Shown here: positions 43,358 through 53,261 of the stretch, piece by piece
How the letters are laid out: each line of letters begins with the position of its first letter
Position numbering within the stretch: the first letter of the stretch is position 1
Source of the DNA: Phycisphaerales bacterium
GTDB lineage: Bacteria; Planctomycetota; Phycisphaerae; Phycisphaerales; UBA1924
Direction: 5' to 3'
Assembly (NCBI GenBank): GCA_016741915.1
Contig: JACVCS010000006.1
Span: 1 to 64,000, forward strand
Length of the DNA stretch: 64,000 nucleotides
The notes under the pieces: model-generated
Seen by the model: only the letters and a program-made list of their open reading frames with translations
Database searches by the model: none
What the model was told of the DNA's origin: nothing
Program-made: the position numbers and the translations under genes

Positions 43358-45079
43358 TCAGATGCACGACAGGAAGAGGTTGTTGAAGAAGCAGTTGTAA
43401 TCGCCCTCGTTCACGCCGTTGTTGGTGCAACCGGGGTTGCCCGAGAGCGGGTCCCCGTTGTCGCAGGCGATGTCGCAGGTGCCGCCGACGCCGCCCGCAC
43501 CCTGCGCCGCCTGAAAGAAGAACCCGTCGGCGGCGAAGAAGGCGTTGTAATCGCCCTCGTTCGGACCGCTGGTGCTGTTGGTGCAGCCGGGGTTCGACCC
43601 AAGCGGATCACCGTTATCGCAGGCGATGTCGGCCGGGTTGCAGCCACCCGCGGGGGCATCGATTCCCAGACCGCCGGTGGGGTTGATGCGTTGAACGAAG
43701 ATGTCGCTGTCGGTGCCGTTGCGGGTTTCGTGCCAGGCGGCGACGATCGCGCCGTTGGTTCCGTCGCGTTCGATGTTCAGCCGCCCCTTGCCGTTGACGT
43801 TGCTGTTCACGTCGATGATGGGTGATGCGGTCCACGCGTCGGTGCCGTCGGGGTTCAGACGGGTGGCTCTCACCTTGAAGTTCACCGCGTCGGCGTAGTT
43901 GAACCACACCACGGTGTACCCGGTCGGATCGGCCAGGCCCTGCACAAAGCTCTTGGGCAGGGCATCCAGCGCCAGGATCGTCCGACCATCGGCGCCCCAC
44001 TGCGGGTTGCCCGACGCGTCGAACTTCTGCGCACTGACGCCCTGCTGGTTCTGCGAGCCGTTGGCCGACTGCAGGCACATGTACGTCTCGTTGTTCGAGG
44101 TCAGGTAGCTCATGCTCGCGGCGAGCTGGTTGATCGTGCTGCCGAAGAGGCCCGGAGCCGCATAGACCGGCGAGGCCGCATCGTTCAACCGCGCCGTCCG
44201 GGCGCGAAGCGTCGAGCTGCCTCCGCTGAACCACGCGGTGACCAGCCCGCCGCTGCCGTCGCTGACGGCGGGGGGGTAGAACGCGATGGAGAGCCCGTCG
44301 GTGGACCAGATCGGTTGCGCCAGCGGCGCGCCGGGGTTCGGGAGCTGCGGCACGCCCAACGCGTCAAACTTCTGCACGTACACGTGCCGCGGGTTGAATG
44401 ACTGCGTCCCCGCGCGGCGCTGGATGGTCACCCAGAACCCGTCGTTGTTCGCCCGGCACAGGTCACCCGTCAGGTACGGGCGGCTGGCCTCCGACAGCGT
44501 CACCCGCCCAGTCCCGCCCCAGACGTTCGTCCCATCCGCATTGTTCAAACGGTAGATCTCGATGGTGTTGCTGACGCTCGAGGCCACCACGATCGAGTTA
44601 TCACCCATGATCAGCAGTTTCGGATCGGCGTTAAAGGTCCCCGCGCTGGCGAGCGTGCGCTGCCAGGCGATGGTGCCGTTGGCGTCGATCCGCGCCACGG
44701 TGGTGAGCAGGTTGCCTTGACGGTCATCGGGGAAGGCGAGGATCGCGTTGCCGTTGTTGTCGACCTCCAGGTCGTAGTCGGTGGTGGAGGATTGATTGCG
44801 ATCCGCGACGAGGATGCCGTCGGCCGTCCACTGCGGCACGCCCGCGCTGTTGAGCTTCTGGATGTACACGTCGTTGCCGCCGCTGCGATTGTCGAACCAC
44901 GACACGTAGAACGAACCGTCCTGCGATTGCTTGATCTTGGGTTGAACCTGACTGCCGCTGGCGGTGCAGACCGGCGTGTTCACCGCCGCATCGCTCGACC
45001 ACTGCGCAAGCGAGACGGACTGACCGCTGAGCAGGCTCAGGGCGGCAACGCACATCAAACGGGCGGGGGCGTTCTGCAT
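43358..45079 (-). CDS. Exported beta-propeller-like protein with GC-type dockerin tail
   Basis: A 573-aa secreted protein. The signal peptide ends QSVSLAQ near residue 25. The body consists of strands with recurring WFDNRSGGNDVYIQKLNSAG-like, YVQKFDALGVPQ, SAQKFDASGNPQWGADG and DIFVQRINPTG segments. This is the pattern of proteins that fold as a beta-propeller and are often annotated as FG-GAP-free Delta-60-like repeats. The dockerin has both inner Cys pairs and ends LSCI, like the gene at 23969. No active site is visible. It is monocistronic with its own cassette. Confidence 0.83.
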   Translation of the reverse strand: MQNAPARLMCVAALSLLSGQSVSLAQWSSDAAVNTPVCTASGSQVQPKIKQSQDGSFYVSWFDNRSGGNDVYIQKLNSAGVPQWTADGILVADRNQSSTTDYDLEVDNNGNAILAFPDDRQGNLLTTVARIDANGTIAWQRTLASAGTFNADPKLLIMGDNSIVVASSVSNTIEIYRLNNADGTNVWGGTGRVTLSEASRPYLTGDLCRANNDGFWVTIQRRAGTQSFNPRHVYVQKFDALGVPQLPNPGAPLAQPIWSTDGLSIAFYPPAVSDGSGGLVTAWFSGGSSTLRARTARLNDAASPVYAAPGLFGSTINQLAASMSYLTSNNETYMCLQSANGSQNQQGVSAQKFDASGNPQWGADGRTILALDALPKSFVQGLADPTGYTVVWFNYADAVNFKVRATRLNPDGTDAWTASPIIDVNSNVNGKGRLNIERDGTNGAIVAAWHETRNGTDSDIFVQRINPTGGLGIDAPAGGCNPADIACDNGDPLGSNPGCTNSTSGPNEGDYNAFFAADGFFFQAAQGAGGVGGTCDIACDNGDPLSGNPGCTNNGVNEGDYNCFFNNLFLSCI

Positions 45080-45345
45080 GGTGTGGGTCTTTCTGCCCTT
45101 CTGCGGGCTGGTTCAAGCGCCGGCACGAGTGTCCGGACGCTTGGTTCAACATCTGTTCAATCAAAGACTATCACGGCGCGACAGATTGCCAGCGTGCACT
45201 TTCCGAACGCGGGAAAATCCCGACACCCTCGGGGGGCGTGTTCTTGGGTTGTTTGGGAAGAATCCCCGTACTCGACCGACGAATCTCGCGATGCGCTCGT
45301 CGACGAATCGATGTTCCATCGCGATCGGCGCGGAAGAGTGTGTTT
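45080..45345. other. Intergenic promoter region
   Basis: No supported gene. CGGGAAAATCCCG at 45210-45222 is a near-palindrome about 130 bases before the start at 45079, similar to motifs upstream of other dockerin genes. Confidence 0.4.
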
Positions 45346-45382
45346 GAAACAAGACCGGCCCGCGCGTTGGCGCGGGCCGGTC
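45346..45382 (-). terminator. Terminator of the ELWxSDGT-repeat gene
   Basis: A 13-bp perfect stem of GACCGGCCCGCGC and its complement with a GTTG loop at 45353-45382. The sequence to its left reads TTGTTTC on the minus strand, a weak U-tract. Confidence 0.8.
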
Positions 45383-45464
45383 GAGGAGAGACAAACTCCG
45401 TTGACACGCCGCGATTCACCGTCTCGCGCACGCGATTGTCGAATCACGAATGACCAACCCCGGC

Positions 45465-48400
45465 TCAGCAACCCAGGAAGAACGTGTTGAAGAAGGCGTT
45501 GTAGTCGCCCTCGTTCACACCCGAGTTCTCCGGGCCGGGCGGGACGTTGCCCGAGTCGTCGGCGATATCGATGAACGAGCCGATAGCCGCAGGGCCCTGA
45601 GCCGCCTGGAAGAAGAACCCGTCGGCCGCGAAGAAGGCGTTGAAGTCACCCTCGTTCACAATGCCGTCAGAACCCGGCGTGCCCGCGCTGGTGGCGATAT
45701 CCGCCGGTGAGCAACGTCCGCTGAGCACGTACAACTCCTGCCCAGTGAACCCGTCAGTCGCGGTGAAGTAGAGCTTGTCGCCCGACACGCGCAGTTCGGT
45801 GACGTTGCTCGAGCCGCGACCGGGGTTGATGTCCGTCACGCGGACGGTCCCGCCCTCGGTCCCGTCGCTGGTCCACAGTTCAACGCCGAACGAACCGTCG
45901 TCGGCGGCGAAGTACAAGCGGTTGTTGAAGATCACCCAGCGCGAGCTGGTGATGGAACCCTCGGCGCCCGGATTGATATCACGGACCAGGCGTGTGCCAC
46001 GGTCGGTGCCGTCGGTCACCCACAACTCGCGCCCGTTGGCGCCGTTGTCGGCGGCGAAGAACGTCTGCCCGTTCGGGCCCGCGGTGATGCGCGAGATCCG
46101 CGAGCCGCTGAGGCCCGGGTTGATGTCCGCGAGCATGAACGTGCCACCCGGGTTGGCGGGGTTGCCGTCAGAGACCCACAGTTCGGGCCCGTTCACCGAA
46201 TCATCAGCGACGAAGTAGAGCTTGCCGTTGGAGACCACCGGGCCGGGTGCGGCCGTGGTCGCGGCGACGATGCCATCCAGCCCACCCGGACCGATGTCCT
46301 TCACAAGCTGAGCGGCCCCGCCGACGGGGTTGATGCGGTAGAGCTCGCGACCGAAGGCGGTGTTGGTCGCCGTGAAGTACAGCGTGTTGTTGAAGGCGGT
46401 GAACTGCAGCGGGTTGGACGACGCGGTGCCCGGGGCGATATCGGTGATGCGTGAGGTGCCGGCGCTGGTGCCGTCGGTCTTGTAGAGCTCAACGCCGTTG
46501 GTGGAGGTGTTGGCCCCGAAGTAGACGGTGGAGCCGACGCTGGCGACGGAGAAGTTGCCCAGGACGCCCATGCTCGAGGTCGAGCCGGGGTTGATATCGC
46601 GGACGCGGAAGGTGCCTGCGTTGGTGCCGTCGGAGCGCCACAGCTCGGTCCCGCCGAGCGTGTCGGTAGCGGGGAAGTAGACGATGTCGCCGACAGTGGC
46701 GTAGTTCTGCGCCGCGGTCATGCCCGACGAAGTCGTCGCGCCGATATCGCGGGGCAGGACCGTGCCCGCGGGTGTGCCGTCGGTGGTCCACAGTTCGCGC
46801 CCGTTGGCAACAGTGGTCGCGGGGAAGTACGCGCGGGTCTGCGCGACGACGAAGAAGTCGCCTGTCCCCATGCCGCTGGCTTCGTCGGGGTTGATGTCTT
46901 TCAGCCGCTGCGTGGAAGCGCTGGTACCCGTGCTGACATACGGCTCGCGCCCTTGCAGGAACTGCCCAAGCCCGTTGTCGGCCGAGAAGATCAACTTCCC
47001 GTTGAGATTGGTGAGGTTCGTTGGGTACGAATCACCGTTACCGGTGTTGATGTCCTTCACCAGCACGCTGCCGGCGGTCGACCCGTCGGAGGCCCACAGC
47101 TCGATGCCGTTCACGCCGTCGAAGGCGGAGAAGAGGACCTTGCCGTTGCTCAGCGGGGTGATCTCTTTCGGATAGCTCGACCCGCCGCCGACAGCGTTGA
47201 TGTCCTTCAGCAGCACGGCCGAACCGTTCTGGAACTTGTACAGCTCAAACCCGCGGGCCAGGTCGTTCGCGGAGAAGTACAGCGTCTCGCCCACCGGGGT
47301 GATGTACCGCGGCACCGAACCGGCAAGACCCACGATGATGTTCGCGGCGATCTCCGCGCCCAGCCCCGTGCTCTTCAACCGGAAAAGCTCTTCACCCTCA
47401 GAAGTCGTGTACGCCGCGAAGTACATCGTCGTCGGCGTCGTCACGATCTCGCTGAAACGCGTGACCTGCTGCCCCCAGTCGTACCCCGCGGCCGGCTGAA
47501 CCAGCGTCCCGTTCGTGCGGTACATGCTCTGCGCGTTCGCCGCGGGGCTGTCGACCACGAAGTACAACCAGCCCTGGAACTGCGTGAAGAGCTTCGGGTT
47601 CGACGAGTCGATCCCCGTGCGGATGTTCGCCAAACGCTGCGTCCCCGCCGCGGTGCCGTCGCTGACCCACAGCTCGTTGCCCGTCACGCCGTCGTCTGCG
47701 GCGAAGTAGAGCTTGCCGTTGTACGCCGCGAGGTTCTGCGGCTCACCACCCAGATCGCCCGGGTTGATGTCCTTGACCTGGACGGTGCCGGCCTCGGTGC
47801 CGTCGCTGACCCACAGTTCGTTGCCCAGCCCCGTGTCAGAGGCGGAGAAGAAGAGTTTGTCGCCCACCGCGCGAAGGTTCTTGATGTTCGAGCCGAACGA
47901 CCCGGGAAGAATGTCCTTCACCAGCACCGTGCCCGCGGACGTGCCGTCAGACTTCCACAACTCCGCGCCGGTTTCGTTCGTTCCCGCGACGAAGAAGATG
48001 GTGCCGTTGACGTTGCAGATCCACCAACGCTCGGGTGCGGCGGTGCCTTCAACCGCGCCGGTGATGGCCTTGACGCGCTGCGTGCCGGCGGAAGTGCCGT
48101 CGGTCACCCACAGGTCGGCGCCGTCGCCGTTGTTGGCGATGAAGTACGCCTTGGTCCCGACGATGGTGAACTCAGCGGGGTTCGAGCCGACAGGCCCGGG
48201 GTTGATGTCCTTGAGCATGACGGTGCCAGCGGTGGTGCCGTCGGAGCGCCACAGTTCGGTCCCGTGCGCGGGGTCGCTCGCCTGGAAGAGCGTATAGGAA
48301 CCCATGGAAACAAACTTGCTGGGATTGCTGTTGTTGCCGATGGGGTTCAGCGAAGTGTTGATGTCGGCAATGCGGGTGGCGGTCTGAGCATGGAGCCCGA

Positions 48401-48473
48401 GGGCCGTGCTCAACGAACCGGCAACCACGACGAGCAGCGAGGCGTATGAGCTGCTGAAGCGCGAGGTACTCAT
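45465..48473 (-). CDS. Large exported ELWxSDGT-repeat protein with GC-type dockerin tail
   Basis: A 1002-aa secreted protein. The signal peptide ends ALGLHAQ near residue 30. It is built from more than a dozen repeats of roughly 48 residues with the signature ELWxSDGTxAGTxxVKDINPG and a following LYFxAxD strand, which would form one or more beta-propellers. The dockerin is the simplest in the set: RCSPADIATSAG, GIVNEGDFNAFF, FIDIADDSG (no Cys before DIA), GVNEGDYNAFF, ending FFLGC at the very terminus. ATG 48473 is chosen because the signal peptide begins there. It has its own, unrelated terminator. Confidence 0.88.
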   Translation of the reverse strand: MSTSRFSSSYASLLVVVAGSLSTALGLHAQTATRIADINTSLNPIGNNSNPSKFVSMGSYTLFQASDPAHGTELWRSDGTTAGTVMLKDINPGPVGSNPAEFTIVGTKAYFIANNGDGADLWVTDGTSAGTQRVKAITGAVEGTAAPERWWICNVNGTIFFVAGTNETGAELWKSDGTSAGTVLVKDILPGSFGSNIKNLRAVGDKLFFSASDTGLGNELWVSDGTEAGTVQVKDINPGDLGGEPQNLAAYNGKLYFAADDGVTGNELWVSDGTAAGTQRLANIRTGIDSSNPKLFTQFQGWLYFVVDSPAANAQSMYRTNGTLVQPAAGYDWGQQVTRFSEIVTTPTTMYFAAYTTSEGEELFRLKSTGLGAEIAANIIVGLAGSVPRYITPVGETLYFSANDLARGFELYKFQNGSAVLLKDINAVGGGSSYPKEITPLSNGKVLFSAFDGVNGIELWASDGSTAGSVLVKDINTGNGDSYPTNLTNLNGKLIFSADNGLGQFLQGREPYVSTGTSASTQRLKDINPDEASGMGTGDFFVVAQTRAYFPATTVANGRELWTTDGTPAGTVLPRDIGATTSSGMTAAQNYATVGDIVYFPATDTLGGTELWRSDGTNAGTFRVRDINPGSTSSMGVLGNFSVASVGSTVYFGANTSTNGVELYKTDGTSAGTSRITDIAPGTASSNPLQFTAFNNTLYFTATNTAFGRELYRINPVGGAAQLVKDIGPGGLDGIVAATTAAPGPVVSNGKLYFVADDSVNGPELWVSDGNPANPGGTFMLADINPGLSGSRISRITAGPNGQTFFAADNGANGRELWVTDGTDRGTRLVRDINPGAEGSITSSRWVIFNNRLYFAADDGSFGVELWTSDGTEGGTVRVTDINPGRGSSNVTELRVSGDKLYFTATDGFTGQELYVLSGRCSPADIATSAGTPGSDGIVNEGDFNAFFAADGFFFQAAQGPAAIGSFIDIADDSGNVPPGPENSGVNEGDYNAFFNTFFLGC

Positions 48474-48970
48474 GAGCGAAAGACCTTTCTCCCCCGTGTG
48501 AACGGGAATGGGCGGACAGCGTACATACTCGGGGAATCCCGAGGAAGCAAAACACACCGAACATCCGGCACTTGTGAAGTGGATGAATCGGTGAACATCA
48601 CCGACAGAAGCAACCCGCAAGCGGCCGGTGGGCTTTCGGCCGATCGACAGTTCCTTCACGTCGAGCGATCAACGCTGGTTTTTCAAGGCGCCTCCAAACG
48701 GTCCGAGAAGAGGATACCCCAGATTGACGTTTGTGCCAGCCCGGATTGTGTTGAGATCTGGCGACTTCGTGATTCGATCATTCTGAGTATTGCTTCGATC
48801 TTTGGCGAAAATGACCGGAAGATGGTATTGTTCATTCGCGATTTTCCTCGAAAACCGCCCGAACTGCAGAAGAAGCGCGGAGATCTGCGGTGAAAGTCGG
48901 CGCGCAGAACAAGGGATTTCTCTGAGGGGTTCCCCTCGGCAACCCTGACAAACAGATTCCGTGCGGGAAG
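48474..48970. other. Long intergenic region upstream of the ELWxSDGT gene
   Basis: About 500 bases with lower GC than the genes and no supported coding frame. It holds CTCGGGGAATCCCGAG at 48528-48543 (perfect 6-bp arms) about 55 bases before the gene start, and the perfect palindrome GAGGGGTTCCCCTC at 48924-48937. Confidence 0.5.
48528..48543. promoter_or_regulatory. Palindrome CTCGGGGAATCCCGAG
   Basis: It shares the 12-mer CGGGGAATCCCG with the site at 36108-36119. Both lie 40-55 bases before a dockerin gene start. A regulator-binding role is a guess. Confidence 0.3.
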
Positions 48971-49007
48971 AAAAAGACCCCGACGCGGGGGACGCGCCGG
49001 GGTCTTT
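48971..49007 (-). terminator. Terminator of the PstS-like dockerin gene
   Basis: AAAGACCCCG and CGGGGTCTTT form a 10-bp stem whose loop contains a smaller GCG/CGC pair. Five A on the left give the U-run on the minus strand. Confidence 0.85.
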
Positions 49008-49066
49008 GGGTGTGCTTTCGATCAATCGATCCGCTCAATGATCCGGATTGATTGAAGAACCGTGGA

Positions 49067-51985
49067 TTAGAGGCAGTTGCAGGGGAGGAAGAGGTTGTTG
49101 AAGAAGAGGTTGTAGTCGCCCTCGTTCACGCCGTTGTTCACGCCGCCGGCGGTGCCGAAGGGCGGGAGGGCGTTGCCGTCGTCGAAGGCGATGTCGCAGG
49201 AGAGGCCGATGGCGCCGGTGCCGAGGCCCGACTGGAAGAAGAAGCCGTCGGCGGCGAAGAAGGCGTTGTAGTCACCCTCGTTGACGCCGCCGTTGACGCC
49301 GGCGAGGTTGCCGTTGATGACGTTGCCGTCGTCGTAGGCGATGTCGGCGGGGGAGCAGCGGAGCCACGAGTTGCAGATGTCCAGGTCGGCCTGGTTGATC
49401 TGCCCGTCGCCGTTGAGGTCGCCGTTGGCCCAGGACTTCACCGCGGGCGGGGTGGCGATGGAGGCGTTGATGAGGGCGCGGTCGGCGCAGGTCGTGCCGC
49501 CGTCGAGGTTCGCGTCGCCGAGGGTCGTCTTGAGGATGCCCTGAACGAGCTCGTTGACGTCGGCCTGATCGATAATCAGGTCGGAGGTGATATCGCAGGA
49601 GAGATCGCCGCCCACGGCCTCGGACTCGTTGGACCAGTTCAACGCACCGTCGGTGACGCGGGGGTTGGTCTTGAACTGCTTGTAGACGTAGTCGATGTCG
49701 AAGGCGTCGATGCGGTTGCGCTGCGCGACGGGCACGCCGTTGGTCCCGGTGGAGGGACCTTCAGCGCCGATGGGCTGGAAGCCCGGGGTGGCGCGCCCGG
49801 TGGAGTTGGCGACGTCGCCGCGGCTATCGCCCGCGGCATAGATCGCGCCGGTGGCGAGGACGGTGCCGAAGAAGTTGTTGTTGCCGCCGGTGATGGAAGC
49901 CCACTGCGTGTCAACCGCGGTGAAGCCGGCCTTGCGGTCGAGGCGACCGACGTTGGCGGGGTTGGAGTTGATCGCGGCGGTGGCGATGGCGAGGCCGTCG
50001 GCGAAGTAGCGGACGTCGTGGCGGTCAAAGTTGCCGTCGCAGTTGAAGTCGCCGAGGATCTCGATGATTGCGGAGGTGCCCGGTGCGCCGGCGATGTCGC
50101 CGGTGCCGTTGGGCGCGTTCCACGCGGCGCCGCCGCTGCGCTGACGGAAGGCCAGGAGCATCTCGCGGGTGTCGGCGACGTTGCGGAGGGCGTTGCCGTC
50201 GAAGTCACCGCTGATGCGGTTGCGGCTGGTGGGGAGGTTGACGTTGTAGTTCACGACGTTGCCGGCCTGGTCGATGAAGTTGGCGCCGTTCGCCACGCCG
50301 TCGGTATAGACAAACCCGACCTGACGCGCGGGGGTCTGCCCGTTGAGGGTCACGGTGCCGAAGGTGGTGTAGGCGGCGGTGCCCAGGGTGCTGTTGGTGA
50401 GGAGGTAGTTCTTCAGCGTCTGGTTGAGGGCGGGGTTGGGGATGAGCTGGGTGGGGTTGGTGGGGTTCTGGATGAACTCGGCGCCGCCGACGAGGATGAA
50501 TCGGTCAGCGAGGTACTCCGCGGGGGTGAAGACGGTCTCACCGCCGCCGGGGACGGTGACGAAGGCTTCGATGGAGCGGGTGATGTTGTTGAGGTAGGCG
50601 GCGGCGGCGGGGTTGCGCATGCGGGGGTTGGTGTTGCCGGGGGTGCCGCCGATTTCGTTCTGGTTGCGCGGGTCGCCGACGGAGATGAAGGTCTGAACGC
50701 CGGAGATGTTGAACCCGTTGGGTCCGTTGTTCAGGAGATTGTCGATGGAGGGGCGGGCGTAGACGGTGCCGCCGGTGAGGTCGTTCTGCACGGCGAGGAA
50801 CTCCAGGCGACCGCCGGAGATGTAGCTGCCGGGCGCGCTGCCGGAAGTGGCGCGTTCAGCGCCGGAGTAGCCGATACCCAGGCGGCTGTTCAGGACGGTG
50901 CTTTCGAGCTGGCCGGTGCCGCCCTTGAAGCTGGGGAGGAAATCGGGCCCGGTGATGAAGTTGATCTGGGCGGTGTTCTGCACGCCGATGTTCTCGCCCG
51001 CGCCCCACGAGGGGTCGTGACCGATGGAGTTGCAGAAGCCGTTGCGGGTGCCCGAGCCGGCGTCGCGGGTGACGAACATGAGGTTCTCACCGCTGGGCAA
51101 GCGCCCCGTGACGTTGAGGTGGCGGAGTTCGGACTTCTTGATCTGGCGCATGCCGGTGCCGAGGTTTGTGATCACGGCGATGGGCGAAATAGCCACGGGG
51201 GTGTCGAAGACGGTGTTGGCGTCGGGGAGAGCGGGGGGCGCGAAGAGGTTGAGGTTGTAAAGCGGGGCGACGGCGGCGTTGGTGTTGGAGATGGGGGTCA
51301 GCAGGCTGGTCTGCGTGCTGGCGGAGCCGTCGCGGTTGCGGCCGAAGGCGGGGTTCTGACCGTAGCCGTTGGACCCGGGGGTCTTGTTGAAGTTGGCGGC
51401 GCTGGCGTTGCCGAAGCGGACGGCGAAGGAGGCGGGAACGTCGGTGATGCCCAGGTCAATACGCACGCCACCACCCGAGGCGATGCCCGGGGCGGAGTAG
51501 AGCCCGCCGAAGGGCGCGACGGTCTGGGTGGTCATGGGGCTGCTGCCCGGGTTGGCGGCGTTGGCGAGGTTGTTCAGCACGCCGTTGACGGAATACTGGC
51601 TGCGGTTGAAGTAGGCGGCGGAGAGGGCGTTGCCGCTGGCGGCGAGCGCGCCGGGGGCGGTGAGGGTGGTCTGGAAGGTCTGGCTCCAGCGGAAGGTCTC
51701 GGTGACGCCGTTGCCCGAGCCGACGGCGCGGTAGTTGACGTTGAAGAACGAGCCGCTTGGGATAGAGCCGGTGCAGAGCTGATCAGGCCCGTTGCCCGCG
51801 AGGCCCGAGATGCCGTCGCCGTCGACGTCGAGGAAGTCGTTGGTGGAGGCGGGGGAGATGAAGAAGTTCTGGAAGAGGGTCGCGCCGGTGATGTTGACGA
51901 CGTTGTCCTGGGCCTGGGCGACGCCGCAGGCGAGGCCCGAGAGGGCCACGAGGGTCGAGGCGAGCAGACGGTTCTTCGCGGTCAT
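49067..51985 (-). CDS. Exported PstS-like binding protein with classical dockerin-type repeats and a GC-type dockerin tail
   Basis: A 972-aa secreted protein. The signal peptide ends CGVAQAQ near residue 26. The mature part begins VVNITGATLFQNFF, and further on FVTRDAGSGTRNGFC matches the R-D-x-G-S-G-T-R phosphate-site loop of PstS-type periplasmic binding folds. The C-terminal third has several EF-hand-like dockerin type I segments: SGDFDGNALRNVADTREM, LGDFNCDGNFDRHDV, LSCDITSDLIIDQADV and NGDLNGDGQINQADLDIC. After these comes the GC-type dockerin, ending LPCNCL. AGGAG seven bases before ATG 51985 fixes the start. Two unrelated dockerin types in one chain are unusual. Confidence 0.83.
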   Translation of the reverse strand: MTAKNRLLASTLVALSGLACGVAQAQDNVVNITGATLFQNFFISPASTNDFLDVDGDGISGLAGNGPDQLCTGSIPSGSFFNVNYRAVGSGNGVTETFRWSQTFQTTLTAPGALAASGNALSAAYFNRSQYSVNGVLNNLANAANPGSSPMTTQTVAPFGGLYSAPGIASGGGVRIDLGITDVPASFAVRFGNASAANFNKTPGSNGYGQNPAFGRNRDGSASTQTSLLTPISNTNAAVAPLYNLNLFAPPALPDANTVFDTPVAISPIAVITNLGTGMRQIKKSELRHLNVTGRLPSGENLMFVTRDAGSGTRNGFCNSIGHDPSWGAGENIGVQNTAQINFITGPDFLPSFKGGTGQLESTVLNSRLGIGYSGAERATSGSAPGSYISGGRLEFLAVQNDLTGGTVYARPSIDNLLNNGPNGFNISGVQTFISVGDPRNQNEIGGTPGNTNPRMRNPAAAAYLNNITRSIEAFVTVPGGGETVFTPAEYLADRFILVGGAEFIQNPTNPTQLIPNPALNQTLKNYLLTNSTLGTAAYTTFGTVTLNGQTPARQVGFVYTDGVANGANFIDQAGNVVNYNVNLPTSRNRISGDFDGNALRNVADTREMLLAFRQRSGGAAWNAPNGTGDIAGAPGTSAIIEILGDFNCDGNFDRHDVRYFADGLAIATAAINSNPANVGRLDRKAGFTAVDTQWASITGGNNNFFGTVLATGAIYAAGDSRGDVANSTGRATPGFQPIGAEGPSTGTNGVPVAQRNRIDAFDIDYVYKQFKTNPRVTDGALNWSNESEAVGGDLSCDITSDLIIDQADVNELVQGILKTTLGDANLDGGTTCADRALINASIATPPAVKSWANGDLNGDGQINQADLDICNSWLRCSPADIAYDDGNVINGNLAGVNGGVNEGDYNAFFAADGFFFQSGLGTGAIGLSCDIAFDDGNALPPFGTAGGVNNGVNEGDYNLFFNNLFLPCNCL

Positions 51986-52214
51986 GAGATCTCTCCTGAA
52001 TACAAGACGGGGTGAGGGCGAGCGACAGCGGACGCCGCAGGGCACGCGCCGTGCGGTTGATGTGTGACGGGGCCAGAACGCACCGATCGCGGTGGGCGTG
52101 AGCTTGCGCGATCGGAAGCGTGATGTGGAGCGGTCGAAACCGGGTTGTCGCCCGCGGCCGTGCGGGCTCGGAATGTCAACACCCGGCGTTGCCGGGCGCT
52201 TCAGTGAGGAACGA

Positions 52215-53261
52215 TTACGGACGGACCTTCGTGCCGTTGCCGGTGAGGCTGTAGACGCGATCGCCCCAAAGCTTCTTCTCGACGGTCTCGATGACCTTCA
52301 GGCGTTCGACGTGCCCGTCGACGAAGGCGAAGTTCGCGGTGCCGCCGTAGCGGTCGTTGCTGCCGGGGTGGTGACGCCCGACGGCATTGAGCGACGAGTT
52401 GTTGTTGGCGATGGCGTTGGCGCCGAGCTGATCGGAGGGGAGGATGGCGGAGAGCTGCGGGTAAGCGAAGCGGGGGACGCCGCCGCCACCGTTGGACTCG
52501 TTGTACACGTCAGCACCGGAGGAGAGCCCGACGAAGGGCATGAGCGAGCGGTGGCTCTTGATCTTGTCGCCGTCGTCCTTGAGCGTGACCCAGTTGGTGG
52601 AGTTGAGGAACTCGGTGGCGAGGATGGTCTTGCTTCCGTTGGAAACTTCGCTGTCCTTGACGAAGCGGTTCAGACGCGAGCCGCTGCCGTTGAACTTGTT
52701 ACGGGGGAAGATCGCGGCGTTGCCCGTGTAGGCCATGCGTTTGACCTGGCGGTCCTTGGGATTCTCAGACGGGGCGTTGTTGCCGGTGTCGTTGACCTGA
52801 CCGGACTCCCAATCTTCGGCGCTGGGGCCCGGGTTGGTGCGGGGCGCGCCGCCGTTCCAGACCTCGGGGCATTCGAAGGCGTTCTCGGGGATGTTGCCGC
52901 CGCTGAAGAGGGCGTATGACCAGTGAACGTAGCCGTTGCCGGGCTGGGGGTGAGCGTCCTGCTGATCCTGCAAGCGCCACGCGCCGCTGGTGGTGTCGCT
53001 GCCGTAGACGTACGAGGCGGGGTAGTTCCCGCGTGAGTCGGTGAGGTAGATCGTCACACCCTGCACGACGGAGCGTGAGTTGGCGGCACACTTGATCGCG
53101 CGGGCTTCCTTGCGGGCCGAGCCCAGCGAGGGGAGCAGGATGCCCACCAGCAGCGCGATGATCGCGATGACCACCAGCAGCTCGATGAGCGTGAAGGCGG
53201 CGCGGGCGTTTCGGCATGAGGTGTGCGTACGCGAGAGATTCGAGATCGTCGTCGTGGGCAT
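52215..53261 (-). CDS. Prepilin-type protein with ANFAFVDGH tail motif
   Basis: A 348-aa protein. [24 protein letters not shown] (residues 23-46) is a type IV prepilin or pseudopilin leader with the Glu at +5; prepilin peptidase would cut before the Phe. The C-terminal domain ends in RHHPGS followed by ANFAFVDGHVERL, the H-x-DG pattern of the large planctomycete pseudopilin-like family (DUF1559 type). GGAG lies seven bases before ATG 53261. No secretion ATPase or platform gene lies nearby. It sits inside the dockerin block, so it may belong to the same export apparatus. Confidence 0.88.
   Translation of the reverse strand: MPTTTISNLSRTHTSCRNARAAFTLIELLVVIAIIALLVGILLPSLGSARKEARAIKCAANSRSVVQGVTIYLTDSRGNYPASYVYGSDTTSGAWRLQDQQDAHPQPGNGYVHWSYALFSGGNIPENAFECPEVWNGGAPRTNPGPSAEDWESGQVNDTGNNAPSENPKDRQVKRMAYTGNAAIFPRNKFNGSGSRLNRFVKDSEVSNGSKTILATEFLNSTNWVTLKDDGDKIKSHRSLMPFVGLSSGADVYNESNGGGGVPRFAYPQLSAILPSDQLGANAIANNNSSLNAVGRHHPGSNDRYGGTANFAFVDGHVERLKVIETVEKKLWGDRVYSLTGNGTKVRP

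Noticed and set aside
45465-48473. Direct repeats that might suggest a CRISPR-like or satellite array
   Set aside because: They encode the ELWxSDGT protein repeats, vary at third codon positions and keep the reading frame.
49052-52015. A 987-codon open frame on the plus strand, antisense to the PstS-like dockerin gene
   Set aside because: It is Gly/Val/Glu-rich with no domains and exactly mirrors the real gene; GC-rich codon bias on one strand leaves the opposite frame free of stops.
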